Shown piece after piece: positions 18,027 to 26,195 of a stretch of DNA of 64,000 bases. Source of the stretch: Bog-473 sp963838835. Lineage in GTDB: Bacteria > Actinomycetota > Acidimicrobiia > Acidimicrobiales > RAAP-2. The stretch covers positions 248,001 through 312,000 of the forward strand of contig CAWITA010000023.1 in the NCBI GenBank assembly GCA_963838835.1, read 5' to 3'. How positions within the stretch are numbered: the stretch's first letter is position 1; each line of letters starts with the position of its first letter. The position numbers and the translations under genes are program-made. The notes below the pieces were generated by a model. It was not told the DNA's origin and ran no database searches. It saw nothing but the letters and a program-made list of their open reading frames with translations.

Positions 18027-18270
18027 ACCCACCGCTACCTCACCGCTTTGGTGGACGGGGGCGGAACGGTGCCACCCGAGCTCGGCGCTATCCGCCGTCA
18101 CGTGGACAGCGGCACCAGGTCACCGAGCTGGCCGAGACTCGACGGAACAGGAGGTGGGCGCAACCGGTGTGGAGTTTGCCGCTGGGTGCAGGCCCCCGAA
18201 CCGTTCCGACCGACGACCTGAGCACGACCCTCTTCGCGACTGGGAGCTGAAGAGTCCTAGTGGAATAGGC
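18027..18270 (+). pseudogene. remnant of a UGT-like glycosyltransferase N-terminus
   Basis: Three frames give in order RYLTALVDGGGTVPPELGAI and RRHVDSG, then HQVTELAET, then APNRSDRRPEHDPLRDWELK-like sequence. This is the N-terminal Rossmann half of macrolide-type glycosyltransferases, in which a WxGGGxVPPE segment precedes RGHxVxVL. Two or more frameshifts and no C-terminal half: a dead fragment. Confidence 0.55.
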
Positions 18271-18444
18271 GAGGTCGAACACGCGGAGGTCAGGGAGAAG
18301 ATGACCGGTAATTGTCACCCCGACGAGTACGAACCGCCGTCTCTCCGATTGCGCTGCGGGCTCGTTGTGGTCAAACGAGCGCGTCGTCGGCAATCGGCCA
18401 AAGCCCGGAGCGGCTTCCGATTACCCCGTTCGTGGCTTGGAGGG

Positions 18445-19263
18445 TTAATCCGCGTCGACGAACTCCACCACTGGCTCGAACACAGCTCGTCGCGACGCCC
18501 GACGCAGCGCAGCCAGAACTGGGCGGCCCAGCACCACCACCAGCACGGCACACGTGGCCGCCCGCGTGAGATCGAAACCCATGGACGTCGTCAGGTCGAA
18601 GAGGATGAAGCGGTGCAGGTTCTGGATGGTGCCCAGACCGGGCACGAACGAGTAGGTGGTCGTGGTGCCTCCCACGAAGGGCCAGAACCAGAAGTTCGTG
18701 AGCAGTCCGTAGGCCAAGGCGGAGACGATCCCGTAGGCCGCCAGCATGAGTCGCTCGGGCAACCCGCGCGACGGAGGCAGGCACCCTGCGCCGAACCCCA
18801 CCCACGCCGCAGCCAGCATCTGGAAGGGCAGCCAGGGCCCCACACCCCCAGTGATGAGGGCCGATGCGAAGAAGGCCACCGCGCCGAGCACGAAGCCGAA
18901 GCCGCGCCCGAAGACCCTGGCGGCCAGTATCAGGAGGAACCACTCCGGCTCGAACCCGTTGATCCCGGGGCTCGGCACCCGGAGCGCGGCAAAGGTGGCG
19001 GCCAGGATGCCGAGTAGCGCCACTGCCTTGGCGTCGATGGCACCCTCCGACAGCTCCGCCATGACGATCCCCAGCAGGAGTGGAATCAGGGCGACGAAGA
19101 CCCACGGCGCATCGCCGGCGTGGGCGGTGTTCTGGCCGCCGTGCTGGTGGATGAGGAGCGGCCAGCCGAAGGCCACCAGGCCGAAGGCAGTGGTGAGCGC
19201 CAATAAGAAGGATGAACGCCTGCCCAAGCGGACAGCTGGGGTGACCCATCGCGGCGCGTTCAT
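18445..19263 (-). CDS. ECF transporter S component (putative cobalamin)
   Basis: A 272-residue membrane protein with about six to seven helices, rich in Gly/Ala/Trp as in ECF substrate-binding (S) subunits: LVAFGWPLLIHQHGGQNTAH, ARVFGRGFGFVLGAVAFFAS, NFWFWPFVGGTTTTYSFVPG. S components bind a vitamin from outside and topple with the EcfT/A module. Its ATG overlaps the stop of the ATPase gene (ATGA), placing it last in the operon. Assignment to cobalamin rests on the cobalamin riboswitch and B12-binding-type proteins of the same operon, not on its own sequence. Confidence 0.85.
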   Translation of the reverse strand: MNAPRWVTPAVRLGRRSSFLLALTTAFGLVAFGWPLLIHQHGGQNTAHAGDAPWVFVALIPLLLGIVMAELSEGAIDAKAVALLGILAATFAALRVPSPGINGFEPEWFLLILAARVFGRGFGFVLGAVAFFASALITGGVGPWLPFQMLAAAWVGFGAGCLPPSRGLPERLMLAAYGIVSALAYGLLTNFWFWPFVGGTTTTYSFVPGLGTIQNLHRFILFDLTTSMGFDLTRAATCAVLVVVLGRPVLAALRRASRRAVFEPVVEFVDAD

Positions 19264-20879
19264 CGGGGCACGGGGTGCCTCAGTGCGGCGCGCACCTCGT
19301 CGACGGTCAGCCATTCGTCCGGAGCCAACACCTTGGCCACCTGGGGGGCGAACACGGGTGAGTGGCACACCACCTGACGGGCTGGACCATCCGCGATGAC
19401 CTGCCCGTCTGCGAGGACCACAACCCGGTCGGCCACGCGGGCGGCGAGCTCCACGTCGTGTGTGGCGAGAACGACGGCGTGCCCGTCGGCGGCGAAAGCG
19501 CGCAGGACGTCGACAAGCCTGTCCTTACTCGGGTAATCGAGGCCGCGTGTCGGCTCGTCCAGCAGCAGGCACGCGGGTGAAGGGGCCAGGACAATGGCCA
19601 GAGCCAGCGCCAGGCGTTGGCCCTCGGATAGGTCTCGGGGATGCCGGTCGGGTGGCAAACCGGGCAGCACGCGCTCGAGTGCGTGCTCGGTCGTCCCCCG
19701 GTGCAGACCCGACACCGAGTCGGCTTGACGGCACTCGCCTGACACGCTGTCTCCGTACAGAAGCAGCCCCGGGTCCTGTGGCACGTGACCGACCAAGCGA
19801 ATGAGAACGGCCGGGCGCATCGATGACGGGTCGCGCCCAACAAACTCGACGCTGCCCCGCGTCGGCTTTCTGCCGCCTGACAGCGCGTTGAGAAGGCTCG
19901 ACTTGCCCGACCCGTTGCGGCCCATCAGCACCAGAACCTCGCCTTTGTCCACCGCCAAGTCGATGTCGTCAATCGCCGTGACCGACCCGTAGGCCACGCG
20001 GAGCCGTCGTGCCGTCAGCACGGGATCCGCGGCGGGCGAGTCGGCCTGCGGCGGGCGGCCCTCTTGGGGCAGCCGCTGTCGCAGGGGAGCAGCCAGCCGG
20101 CGAGCGTCGCGGACTGTGAGTGGCAACGGATCCCACCCGACCATCCTCCCCAACTCAATCAACGGTGGCGCGACCGGGGCAGTCCGCATGATGTCGCCGG
20201 GCGACCCCTCGCGCACCGGAGCCCCGCCACCCGGCACCAGCAACATCCGGTCCGCGAAAGGCACCACCCGTTCGAGGCGATGCTCTGCCATAACGACGGT
20301 CAGGCCGAGGTCGTGTACCAGGCGAGCCAGTGCGGCAAGCACCTCCTCGGCCGCGGCCGGGTCCAACGCCGACGTCGGTTCGTCGAGCACCAGCACGCGC
20401 GGCGATGCCGTCAGCACGGCGCCGATGGCCACCCGCTGCTGTTGTCCGCCCGAGAGCGAGCGGAGCGACCGGTCTCGCAACTCGGCAAGGCCCAATAGGT
20501 CGATGGTGTCCTCCACCCTGCGGCGCATGGCCTCGGGTGGCACCCCCAGGTTCTCCATGGTGTACGCCAGTTCGTCCTCCACCGTCTCGGTGACAAAGCT
20601 GGCCAGTGGGTTCTGCGCCACGTAGCCGACGACGTCAGCCAGGTCGCGGGGGCGGTTGTCCTGTGTCGTCCGACCGTCGACCGTAACCGTGCCGGCGAGC
20701 ACGCCCCCACTGAAGTGCGGGACCAAGCCGTTGATGGCGCGCAGGAGCGTCGTTTTTCCGCTGCCCGTCTCCCCCACCACCACGCATAACTCGCCCTCGG
20801 GTATCTCCAAGTTGACCTGAGACAACGTCGAGCTCGGCGCCTCGCTGTAGGTGAAGGAGACGTGATCGAAGCGGATCAT
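19260..20879 (-). CDS. fused ECF transporter ATPase (EcfA-EcfA')
   Basis: A 539-residue tandem ABC ATPase. The first domain has Walker A GETGSGKT (36-43), signature LSGGQQQR and Walker B VLVLDEPTSALD; the second has Walker A GRNGSGKS, signature LSEGQR and Walker B CLLLDEPTRGLD. Most ECF systems use two separate ATPases; fusions are known. Start (20879) overlaps the ecfT stop and the end overlaps the S-component start, both by ATGA, so the three are made together. It powers uptake by the EcfT/S complex on the cytoplasmic face. Confidence 0.93.
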   Translation of the reverse strand: MIRFDHVSFTYSEAPSSTLSQVNLEIPEGELCVVVGETGSGKTTLLRAINGLVPHFSGGVLAGTVTVDGRTTQDNRPRDLADVVGYVAQNPLASFVTETVEDELAYTMENLGVPPEAMRRRVEDTIDLLGLAELRDRSLRSLSGGQQQRVAIGAVLTASPRVLVLDEPTSALDPAAAEEVLAALARLVHDLGLTVVMAEHRLERVVPFADRMLLVPGGGAPVREGSPGDIMRTAPVAPPLIELGRMVGWDPLPLTVRDARRLAAPLRQRLPQEGRPPQADSPAADPVLTARRLRVAYGSVTAIDDIDLAVDKGEVLVLMGRNGSGKSSLLNALSGGRKPTRGSVEFVGRDPSSMRPAVLIRLVGHVPQDPGLLLYGDSVSGECRQADSVSGLHRGTTEHALERVLPGLPPDRHPRDLSEGQRLALALAIVLAPSPACLLLDEPTRGLDYPSKDRLVDVLRAFAADGHAVVLATHDVELAARVADRVVVLADGQVIADGPARQVVCHSPVFAPQVAKVLAPDEWLTVDEVRAALRHPVPR

Positions 20880-22030
20880 GCGGGGGCCTTCGAGAGGTCT
20901 TGGGTGAACTCGTCCTCGACCCGCGTTCCGGTCGCGGTCACGGCGTGCGCTTGCCGGGTCGGCGTCACGACTGCCGGCAGTGCACCGAGCAGGAGACCGA
21001 GTGCCGCCGCGACGGGTACCGGCGGCGCGGCCAGCGGGGTGAAGGAAACGGTGAGGCCGGGGACGTCGAAGGCGTGAGCGATGGTCATCGACACCAGGGC
21101 CAGGAGCCCGGACCCCGTCACCGCCCACTCGGGCCAGCGCCAGGGGTCGGGCCGGTAACGCGTCCGGGTGGAACGCCGGCCGCCGACGGCCATCCCCACT
21201 CCACACAGGACCGCTGATACCGCCAAGATCGGGAGACCGAGACCAACGAGGGATCCGGCGTCGATGATGCCGTACACCCCGACGGCCGCCAACAGCAATC
21301 CACCCACGGTGGCCGCCGCGGCCGCCCGCTGGACGCGTGGCGCCATGGACGCTCGGCGGCCGTACCCACGGGCATCCATGCTGGTGGCCAACTGCAACGA
21401 ACGGTCCAGCGCGCTCTCGAGTACCGGCACTGCCACTCCACGCAGGCCGCGCAAGCCCTGGGCCGGGACACCGCGCTGGCGCCTCGCCTGGCGTACATCG
21501 CTGATCGACTGGACCAGCTCGGGGGTGTAGGCCAGGGCAACCGTCACTGCGACGCCAGCTTCGTAGAGCACCGCTGGGAGGCAGCGCAACAACCGGTAGG
21601 GACTGGCCAATGAGTTCGCAGCTCCGAAGCACAACAAAATGGCCGCGATCTGCATGCCCTCGACGAATGCCGTGAGGATGGATTCCGCCGTCACGGCTCC
21701 TCCGATGCTCACCGCGACAGCCCACGAGGGCAGCGGGACGCGAGGCAGCGTGAAGAGCACATGGCCGGGAACGCCGCGCTCGCCAAAGAGGATCTCGAGG
21801 CCCACCCGGATCACGATGACCACGAGGCTGAGCCGTAGGAAGAAGGCGATCGAACGGGACCATGGCGCGTTGGTGCGACACGCAGAAACGACGAAACAGG
21901 CCACAGCGCCAATGAGGGCGAGGAGCACCGGGTTGTTGGTCCGCATTGCGCAGACTGCCAGGCTGGCGGCCCAGACCCACCACGCCATGGGGTGCAGGGG
22001 GCGGCGGGCGGCCGCGAACGGAGGGCGCAT
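20876..22030 (-). CDS. ecfT: ECF transporter transmembrane protein EcfT
   Basis: About 384 residues from ATG 22030, which overlaps the upstream stop (TAATG); an in-frame ATG at 22057 is the alternative. It has five or more N-terminal helices, then the two coupling-helix motifs that dock on the ATPases: RQARRQRGVP and MDARGYGRR (the Ala-Arg-Gly signature). Two to three further helices lie near the C-terminus, making it longer than minimal EcfT. It couples the fused ATPase to the S component. Confidence 0.9.
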   Translation of the reverse strand: MRPPFAAARRPLHPMAWWVWAASLAVCAMRTNNPVLLALIGAVACFVVSACRTNAPWSRSIAFFLRLSLVVIVIRVGLEILFGERGVPGHVLFTLPRVPLPSWAVAVSIGGAVTAESILTAFVEGMQIAAILLCFGAANSLASPYRLLRCLPAVLYEAGVAVTVALAYTPELVQSISDVRQARRQRGVPAQGLRGLRGVAVPVLESALDRSLQLATSMDARGYGRRASMAPRVQRAAAAATVGGLLLAAVGVYGIIDAGSLVGLGLPILAVSAVLCGVGMAVGGRRSTRTRYRPDPWRWPEWAVTGSGLLALVSMTIAHAFDVPGLTVSFTPLAAPPVPVAAALGLLLGALPAVVTPTRQAHAVTATGTRVEDEFTQDLSKAPA

Positions 22031-22980
22031 TACTCTTGGGTTGGCCTTCGGCGCCATCGGAAGACTGCCGCCACACCCAGGGCGACGACGACGATCGTCA
22101 CCACGACGACGGGCAACAGTCCAGAGCCACCGGCGCCATGTTCGGACGACGACGCTGCTGCTGCCGGCCGGTGAGTTGACACACCGGCTGTCCCGCGGGC
22201 TGCACCACTCGTCGTCGTTGTCGTGCTGCTCGACGAGGCCGACGCAGCGACACCGGTGTGGACCGACGTCGTGGTGGTCGCCGGCCGGCCGTTCGACCCG
22301 CTCGACACCGAACTGGTCGGCGGACTGCTCCCCCGGCTCGCAATTCCCCCGCTCTCATTTCCGGACGACGCAGGCGCCGTGGTCGTGGTCGCAGCGGGAC
22401 CACTCGGCCCCGATCCCGCTGCCGCACCGGTCGACCCCGTCCCCGACCCTGAACCGGAGGTCGAGACGGGCGTCACGCCCGGGCACGCCTGGGCAAAGGC
22501 GGTCGCGGGTGTCACCATGGGGGGTGCCGCGGCGGGGCTCGCCGGCCCGGGATTCTGGTAGCGCCACCCCTCCACATATGTGTCCCCGCTGTTCACGGTG
22601 TGGCTGGCCGGCCCCACGCTGGCATAGGTCCAGGCGTTGGTGGCCGGGTCGCCTTGCCAGTAGGACCAGAAGTAGAAATCGTTTCCCGAGGTCGCGGTGC
22701 AGTTCTGTACGCCGTCGGCCGGGTATCCGTCGATGGCGCAGATGAGACCCGAGGCGTTGGCGGCGATGGAGTCACCCCCGTTTGCCAGCGCCTGCTCGTC
22801 GCTCGTGCCCGGCGCCACCGACACGCTTTGGGTTGCCGTTGCCGGCGGCACTCCCGTCGACGACGGGTTCCCATAGTCGATGACGATCCCCATGCAGATC
22901 GAACCGCTGGCTGAGGCGCGCTGTCCTACCGGCGCCAGCGCCGCAATCGCCGCACCAAGGATCGCCGCTCCGAAGAGCAT
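22030..22980 (-). CDS. anchored secreted protein, DUF4430/intrinsic-factor-beta-like
   Basis: 316 residues. From the ATG at 22980 it begins with a signal peptide (MLFGAAILGAAIAALA ... ASAS). Residues ~25-170 form a compact domain with four Cys and aromatic strands (NDFYFWSYWQGDPATNAWTY, TYVEGWRYQNPG), matching the look of DUF4430, the fold of the beta domain of intrinsic factor/transcobalamin. Then comes a ~110-residue Ser/Thr/Gly/Pro spacer, a transmembrane helix (LLPVVVVTIVVVALGVAAVF) and a basic tail, so the domain is held outside the cell. It precedes ecfT with a one-base overlap. Inference: it captures cobalamin with the product of the next upstream gene. Confidence 0.75.
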   Translation of the reverse strand: MLFGAAILGAAIAALAPVGQRASASGSICMGIVIDYGNPSSTGVPPATATQSVSVAPGTSDEQALANGGDSIAANASGLICAIDGYPADGVQNCTATSGNDFYFWSYWQGDPATNAWTYASVGPASHTVNSGDTYVEGWRYQNPGPASPAAAPPMVTPATAFAQACPGVTPVSTSGSGSGTGSTGAAAGSGPSGPAATTTTAPASSGNESGGIASRGSSPPTSSVSSGSNGRPATTTTSVHTGVAASASSSSTTTTTSGAARGTAGVSTHRPAAAASSSEHGAGGSGLLPVVVVTIVVVALGVAAVFRWRRRPTQE

Positions 22981-23014
22981 GCGGCCCGGGTGCGGCGGAC
23001 AATGCGGCACTCGT

Positions 23015-23767
23015 CTAGGAGGAGCTGGCCGAGACCCCGACCACGTCGCCCACACCAAAGGGGGCGGCGGATCCGGTAAAGGCGGCGTCGCCCTCATTGA
23101 ACACGCCCCCGTCGGAGGCGACCAGCCAATAACCGCCGCCGTCGGGGGTCGCTGCCATGCCTACGACCGGCCGATTGAGCTTGAGTGCGCCCGTCGAACC
23201 GTGGAACACGGCGTCGCCGTAGGTGAACACCCCGCCGTCGGAGGCCACCAGCCAGTAGCCGCCGCCGTTGGGCGTGGCTGCCATACCAAGGATCGGCTCG
23301 TTGAGCTTCAACGAACCGGCCGAACCCCAGAACTGCGCGTCGCCGTAAGTGAACACCCCGCCGTCGGCCGCGACCAACCAGTAGCCGCCGCCGTCGGGGG
23401 TGGCCGCCATGCCGACGATCGGTGCGTTGAGCTTCAGCGAGCCGGCCGAGCCCCAGAAGGGCGCGTCACCGAAGTTGAAGACACCGCCGTCTGATCCGAC
23501 GAGCCAGTAACCGCCACCGTCGGGGGTGGCGGCCATGCCCACGATCGGTGCGTTGAGCTTCGTGCCTCCCATGGAGCCGTAGAAGCCGGCATCGCCGTAG
23601 TTGAAGACCCCACCGTCGGAGGCCACCAGCCAGTAGCCCTGACCGTCGGGGATGGTGGCGCTGCCCACGATGGGCTTGTTCAGCGGAAGGGCACCGGCCG
23701 ACCCGTGGAAGGCGGCGTTCCCGAAGGAGAACACCCCGCCGTCCGACGCGACCACCCAGTACGAGTG
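23015..23767 (-). repeat. six tandem ~126-bp coding repeats
   Basis: The 3' part of the toroid gene is a head-to-tail array of six ~42-codon units, each carrying GYWLV(A/G)(S/A)DGGVF and most ending PIVGMAATPDGG. The inner units (2-5) are the most alike at DNA level; the first and last are diverged. These are protein repeats, not a CRISPR array or satellite. Confidence 0.9.
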
Positions 23768-24865
23768 ACCCGAGGGCCCGAAGGGGAAACTCAGCCCCAT
23801 CAGCGCCGGCACTGCCTGGTAGGTGGCGATCACGTTGCCCGTCGTCAGGCCGGACCCGGGGTAAGAGAAGGCGCCCGTGTCGCTGCCCGTGGCCACGCGG
23901 AAGGAGAGCAGCGCCGAAGTTGGTGTTCCGCCGCTCCGGACGAAAGGCGACTGGTTGATCGGCACGCCGAGTGCCAGCAGCGCCTGGATCGACAGAGCGG
24001 TCGAGTCCGGATCGCTCGTCTCCGGCGCGTCGGCCGCGTTGGGGTAGTAGCCCCAGCCCCCATCACCATCCTGGGTCGCTTCGACGAATTGCAAGGCGTT
24101 GGTCCCCGCAGTCGTCTGCTTGCTCATCGCGCCCTGAGCGACGAGCCCTTGCACCACCACCGACGTGGTGTTGGTGTCGGGACCGCCGAATGCGGCCGGA
24201 TCGGTGTCGCAGGGGTTGTCGGCCTGGTCCTTGATCGGCCAGCCGCCATCGGGGCACTGTTGGCCCAGCAACCAGTTGACGGCTGGCCCGTCGGCCGCCA
24301 CGCCCGCCGCGTGCAGCGCGGCGAGGGCGAGCCCCTGGTCGTAGGTGCCGCCGTAGTCAGCCGCCTGGGCGTCGGTGCCGAAAAGGCCCGCGTTCGGTCC
24401 GCTCGTTTGCTCGGTGGCCAGGAGCCGCGAAACAAGGTTGGTGCCACCGAAGTCGGTCGGGCTCTGGCCCATGGCGTGCGCAGCCAAGATCAAGAGTGCC
24501 AGCTGGCCCGGCCCGTCGCTCCCGTTGCTCTCGATGTAGGTCGAGGAGTTCGCTGCCAGGTACGACAGAGCGGTGCCAGCCTGAGCCGGATCGATGTTTG
24601 CTGCGGCCAGGGCGAGAACCGTGTTGGCCGTCGCCGAGAGGTCGGCGGGGCCACCTGGTGTGTCGGTGATGTAGCCCTGGGGCGTCAGCTTCCCGCCCAA
24701 CCACTGGGCGGCGGCCTGGGCCGCGGGTACCTGGATCGGGCCTGGAGGGATCGAAGCCCCCGCAGGAGTATCCGCTCCGAGGAGAGCGGTGGCGGCCCCG
24801 CCGGCCAACAAGGTGGCCAGAGCGAGCCCTGCGGCACCCCGGAGGGTGCGACGGACGATGTGCAT
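23015..24865 (-). CDS. secreted alpha/alpha-toroid protein with six GYWLVASDGG repeats
   Basis: 616 residues from ATG 24865 (GGAAGGGG upstream). It has a Sec signal peptide (HIVRRTLRGAAGLALATLLA ... AGAS). Residues ~40-385 are terpene-cyclase-like toroid repeats: GYITDTPGG, TANTVLALAAANIDP, QCPDGGWPIK, DGDGGWGYYPNA, DSTALSIQALLALG. This is the fold of the alpha domain of intrinsic factor/transcobalamin. The C-terminal ~250 residues are six ~42-residue repeats of GYWLVASDGGVFNYGDAxF type, possibly a beta-propeller. It is the first gene behind a cobalamin riboswitch and is followed by the DUF4430-like protein and an ECF transporter, which points to B12 capture at the cell surface. Confidence 0.85.
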   Translation of the reverse strand: MHIVRRTLRGAAGLALATLLAGGAATALLGADTPAGASIPPGPIQVPAAQAAAQWLGGKLTPQGYITDTPGGPADLSATANTVLALAAANIDPAQAGTALSYLAANSSTYIESNGSDGPGQLALLILAAHAMGQSPTDFGGTNLVSRLLATEQTSGPNAGLFGTDAQAADYGGTYDQGLALAALHAAGVAADGPAVNWLLGQQCPDGGWPIKDQADNPCDTDPAAFGGPDTNTTSVVVQGLVAQGAMSKQTTAGTNALQFVEATQDGDGGWGYYPNAADAPETSDPDSTALSIQALLALGVPINQSPFVRSGGTPTSALLSFRVATGSDTGAFSYPGSGLTTGNVIATYQAVPALMGLSFPFGPSGHSYWVVASDGGVFSFGNAAFHGSAGALPLNKPIVGSATIPDGQGYWLVASDGGVFNYGDAGFYGSMGGTKLNAPIVGMAATPDGGGYWLVGSDGGVFNFGDAPFWGSAGSLKLNAPIVGMAATPDGGGYWLVAADGGVFTYGDAQFWGSAGSLKLNEPILGMAATPNGGGYWLVASDGGVFTYGDAVFHGSTGALKLNRPVVGMAATPDGGGYWLVASDGGVFNEGDAAFTGSAAPFGVGDVVGVSASSS

Positions 24866-24874
24866 GATGCCCCT

Positions 24875-24894
24875 TCCCGGATCTCGGCCCGGGA
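24875..24894 (-). promoter_or_regulatory. hairpin next to the ribosome site, possible expression platform
   Basis: TCCCGG and CCGGGA form a perfect 6-bp stem around an 8-base loop, directly before the start codon at 24865 and touching the GGAAGGGG ribosome site. It lies between the cobalamin riboswitch and the gene, so it could hide the ribosome site when ligand is bound. Inferred from position only. Confidence 0.45.
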
Positions 24895-24934
24895 ACCCCG
24901 TCTGACGCGGGTCGTACCGAGCCCCGATCCTTGT

Positions 24935-25110
24935 GTCTCGACGGTGGGAACTCACCTGCCCTCGAGGTATCCCGGCTCGGTGGCATCACCTCATCGGCAC
25001 ACCACTCACGGTTGCGGACCAGCGCCGGACTCTCACCGGCTTCCCCTCTCGGGCAGTTACAGCAGCAGCGTTCGGGCTGCCCGCGTACGGTACCACGGAC
25101 CCGTCTGACC
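24935..25110 (-). promoter_or_regulatory. cobalamin riboswitch
   Basis: On the minus strand the core reads GGGGAAGCCGGTGAGAGTCC, then GGCGCTGGTCCGCAACCGTG, followed about 40 bases on by the B12-box region GAGCCGGGATACCTCGAGGG. These are the conserved cores of the cobalamin riboswitch in the right order and spacing. It sits between the BtuF-like gene and the start of the secreted toroid gene, about 70 bases from that start codon, and should turn the uptake operon off when cobalamin is plentiful. Outer boundaries are approximate. Confidence 0.92.
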
Positions 25111-25200
25111 TCCCAAGACGCACACGATCGCCACGTGATGGACAGACGGGCGTTGGTCGCTGCGGCCGCTGGAACATGACGGCCTCGCCCGCCAACGGCG

Positions 25201-26091
25201 CTATCGAAGACGTCGGATTGCGTTGGGGGCCGCTTGGGGAACGACGTCAGAGTGAAGGGCGGACGCCAGAATCTCGACACCATCGACGAGTCGAGGGCCA
25301 GGCCTCGAGAAGAACGAGCTTGCATCGACCGCAAAGACGGCCCGTGCCCTTGCGAGTTCCTTTCGACGGAGCAACGGCGCTCCTTCGATTGCGGCCGCTT
25401 CGACGTCATAGCCACACGGCATGAAGATGACGACTTCGGGAGTCGAGGACGCGATTTCGTCCCAGGTCACCCTGATCGATGGGGTCCCCGGTCGTCCGAG
25501 CACCGCCTCACCCCCGGCGAGTTCAATCATTCCTGGTACCCAATGGCCGCCGTTGAATGGAGGGTCGGACCACTCGAGCGCAAAAGTCCGTGGTCTCTCT
25601 CTCCCGGCGACGGCTGCAACGACCGCTCGAAGTCTCTCGCGAAGGCGCTCGACCAAGGAGGCTGCTCGCAATGCCGCGCCGGTCACTGCGCCAACGTCCG
25701 CGACACACGCGAGCACCTCCTCGAGGGAGCCCGGATCCATCGAGAGAACCTCAGCGTGACACCCCATCACGTCGAGAGCTTCGTTGACGTGTCCGGAGGG
25801 CACCGCGCAGACGGCGCAGAGGTCCTGGGTCAGCACCAGATCCGGTTGAAGATCTCGCACTGCCTCTGCATCCAAGCGATAGATCGGTTTGCCGTCGCCG
25901 AGACTCGAACTCACCAGTTGGTCCACCTCAGCCGGATCGGCTGTCGGAGGGAGGGTGGAGAAGGAAACCGTTGGCTTCTCCCGTGCAGCCGGTGGCCAAT
26001 CGCACTCGTGGGTCACTCCCACCAGGCTGTCCTCGAGGCCGAGGGCATAGACGATCTCGGTGGCCGAGGGCAGGAGGGACAGGATGCGCAC
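25201..26091 (-). CDS. cobalamin-binding protein, BtuF-like
   Basis: A 296-residue helical-backbone binding protein beginning MRILSLLPSATEIVYALGLE with VGVTHECDWPP, the standard N-terminus of the BtuF-like cobalamin-binding group. Further landmarks are LQPDLVLTQDLCAVCAVPSG and PEVVIFMPCGYDVE. It has no signal peptide or lipobox, so unlike classical BtuF it may stay in the cytoplasm; that subgroup is common and its function is unproven. It lies upstream of the riboswitch on the same strand, so it is not obviously under its control. Confidence 0.85.
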   Translation of the reverse strand: MRILSLLPSATEIVYALGLEDSLVGVTHECDWPPAAREKPTVSFSTLPPTADPAEVDQLVSSSLGDGKPIYRLDAEAVRDLQPDLVLTQDLCAVCAVPSGHVNEALDVMGCHAEVLSMDPGSLEEVLACVADVGAVTGAALRAASLVERLRERLRAVVAAVAGRERPRTFALEWSDPPFNGGHWVPGMIELAGGEAVLGRPGTPSIRVTWDEIASSTPEVVIFMPCGYDVEAAAIEGAPLLRRKELARARAVFAVDASSFFSRPGPRLVDGVEILASALHSDVVPQAAPNAIRRLR

Positions 26092-26195
26092 CCTACGATC
26101 GTGCCTCAGCGACAGCCGTCCCGCTACCTCCTGAGATCATGACGGCACTTCGGTCGAATTGTCTGATCTCCACACCGCTCAGGATGCCGCCGCGG

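Noticed and set aside
17758..19017. Long plus-strand frame continuing past the TetR remnant to 19017
   Set aside because: Beyond about 18270 it is antisense to the S-component gene; only its first ~80 codons match a family.
23015..23767. Possible CRISPR or satellite array
   Set aside because: The ~126-bp periodic units translate into conserved protein repeats with synonymous differences and have no spacers.
23705..25108. Plus-strand frame running through the toroid gene 5' half and the riboswitch
   Set aside because: Opposite to a secreted protein with clear domains and across a structured RNA; composition is that of a shadow.
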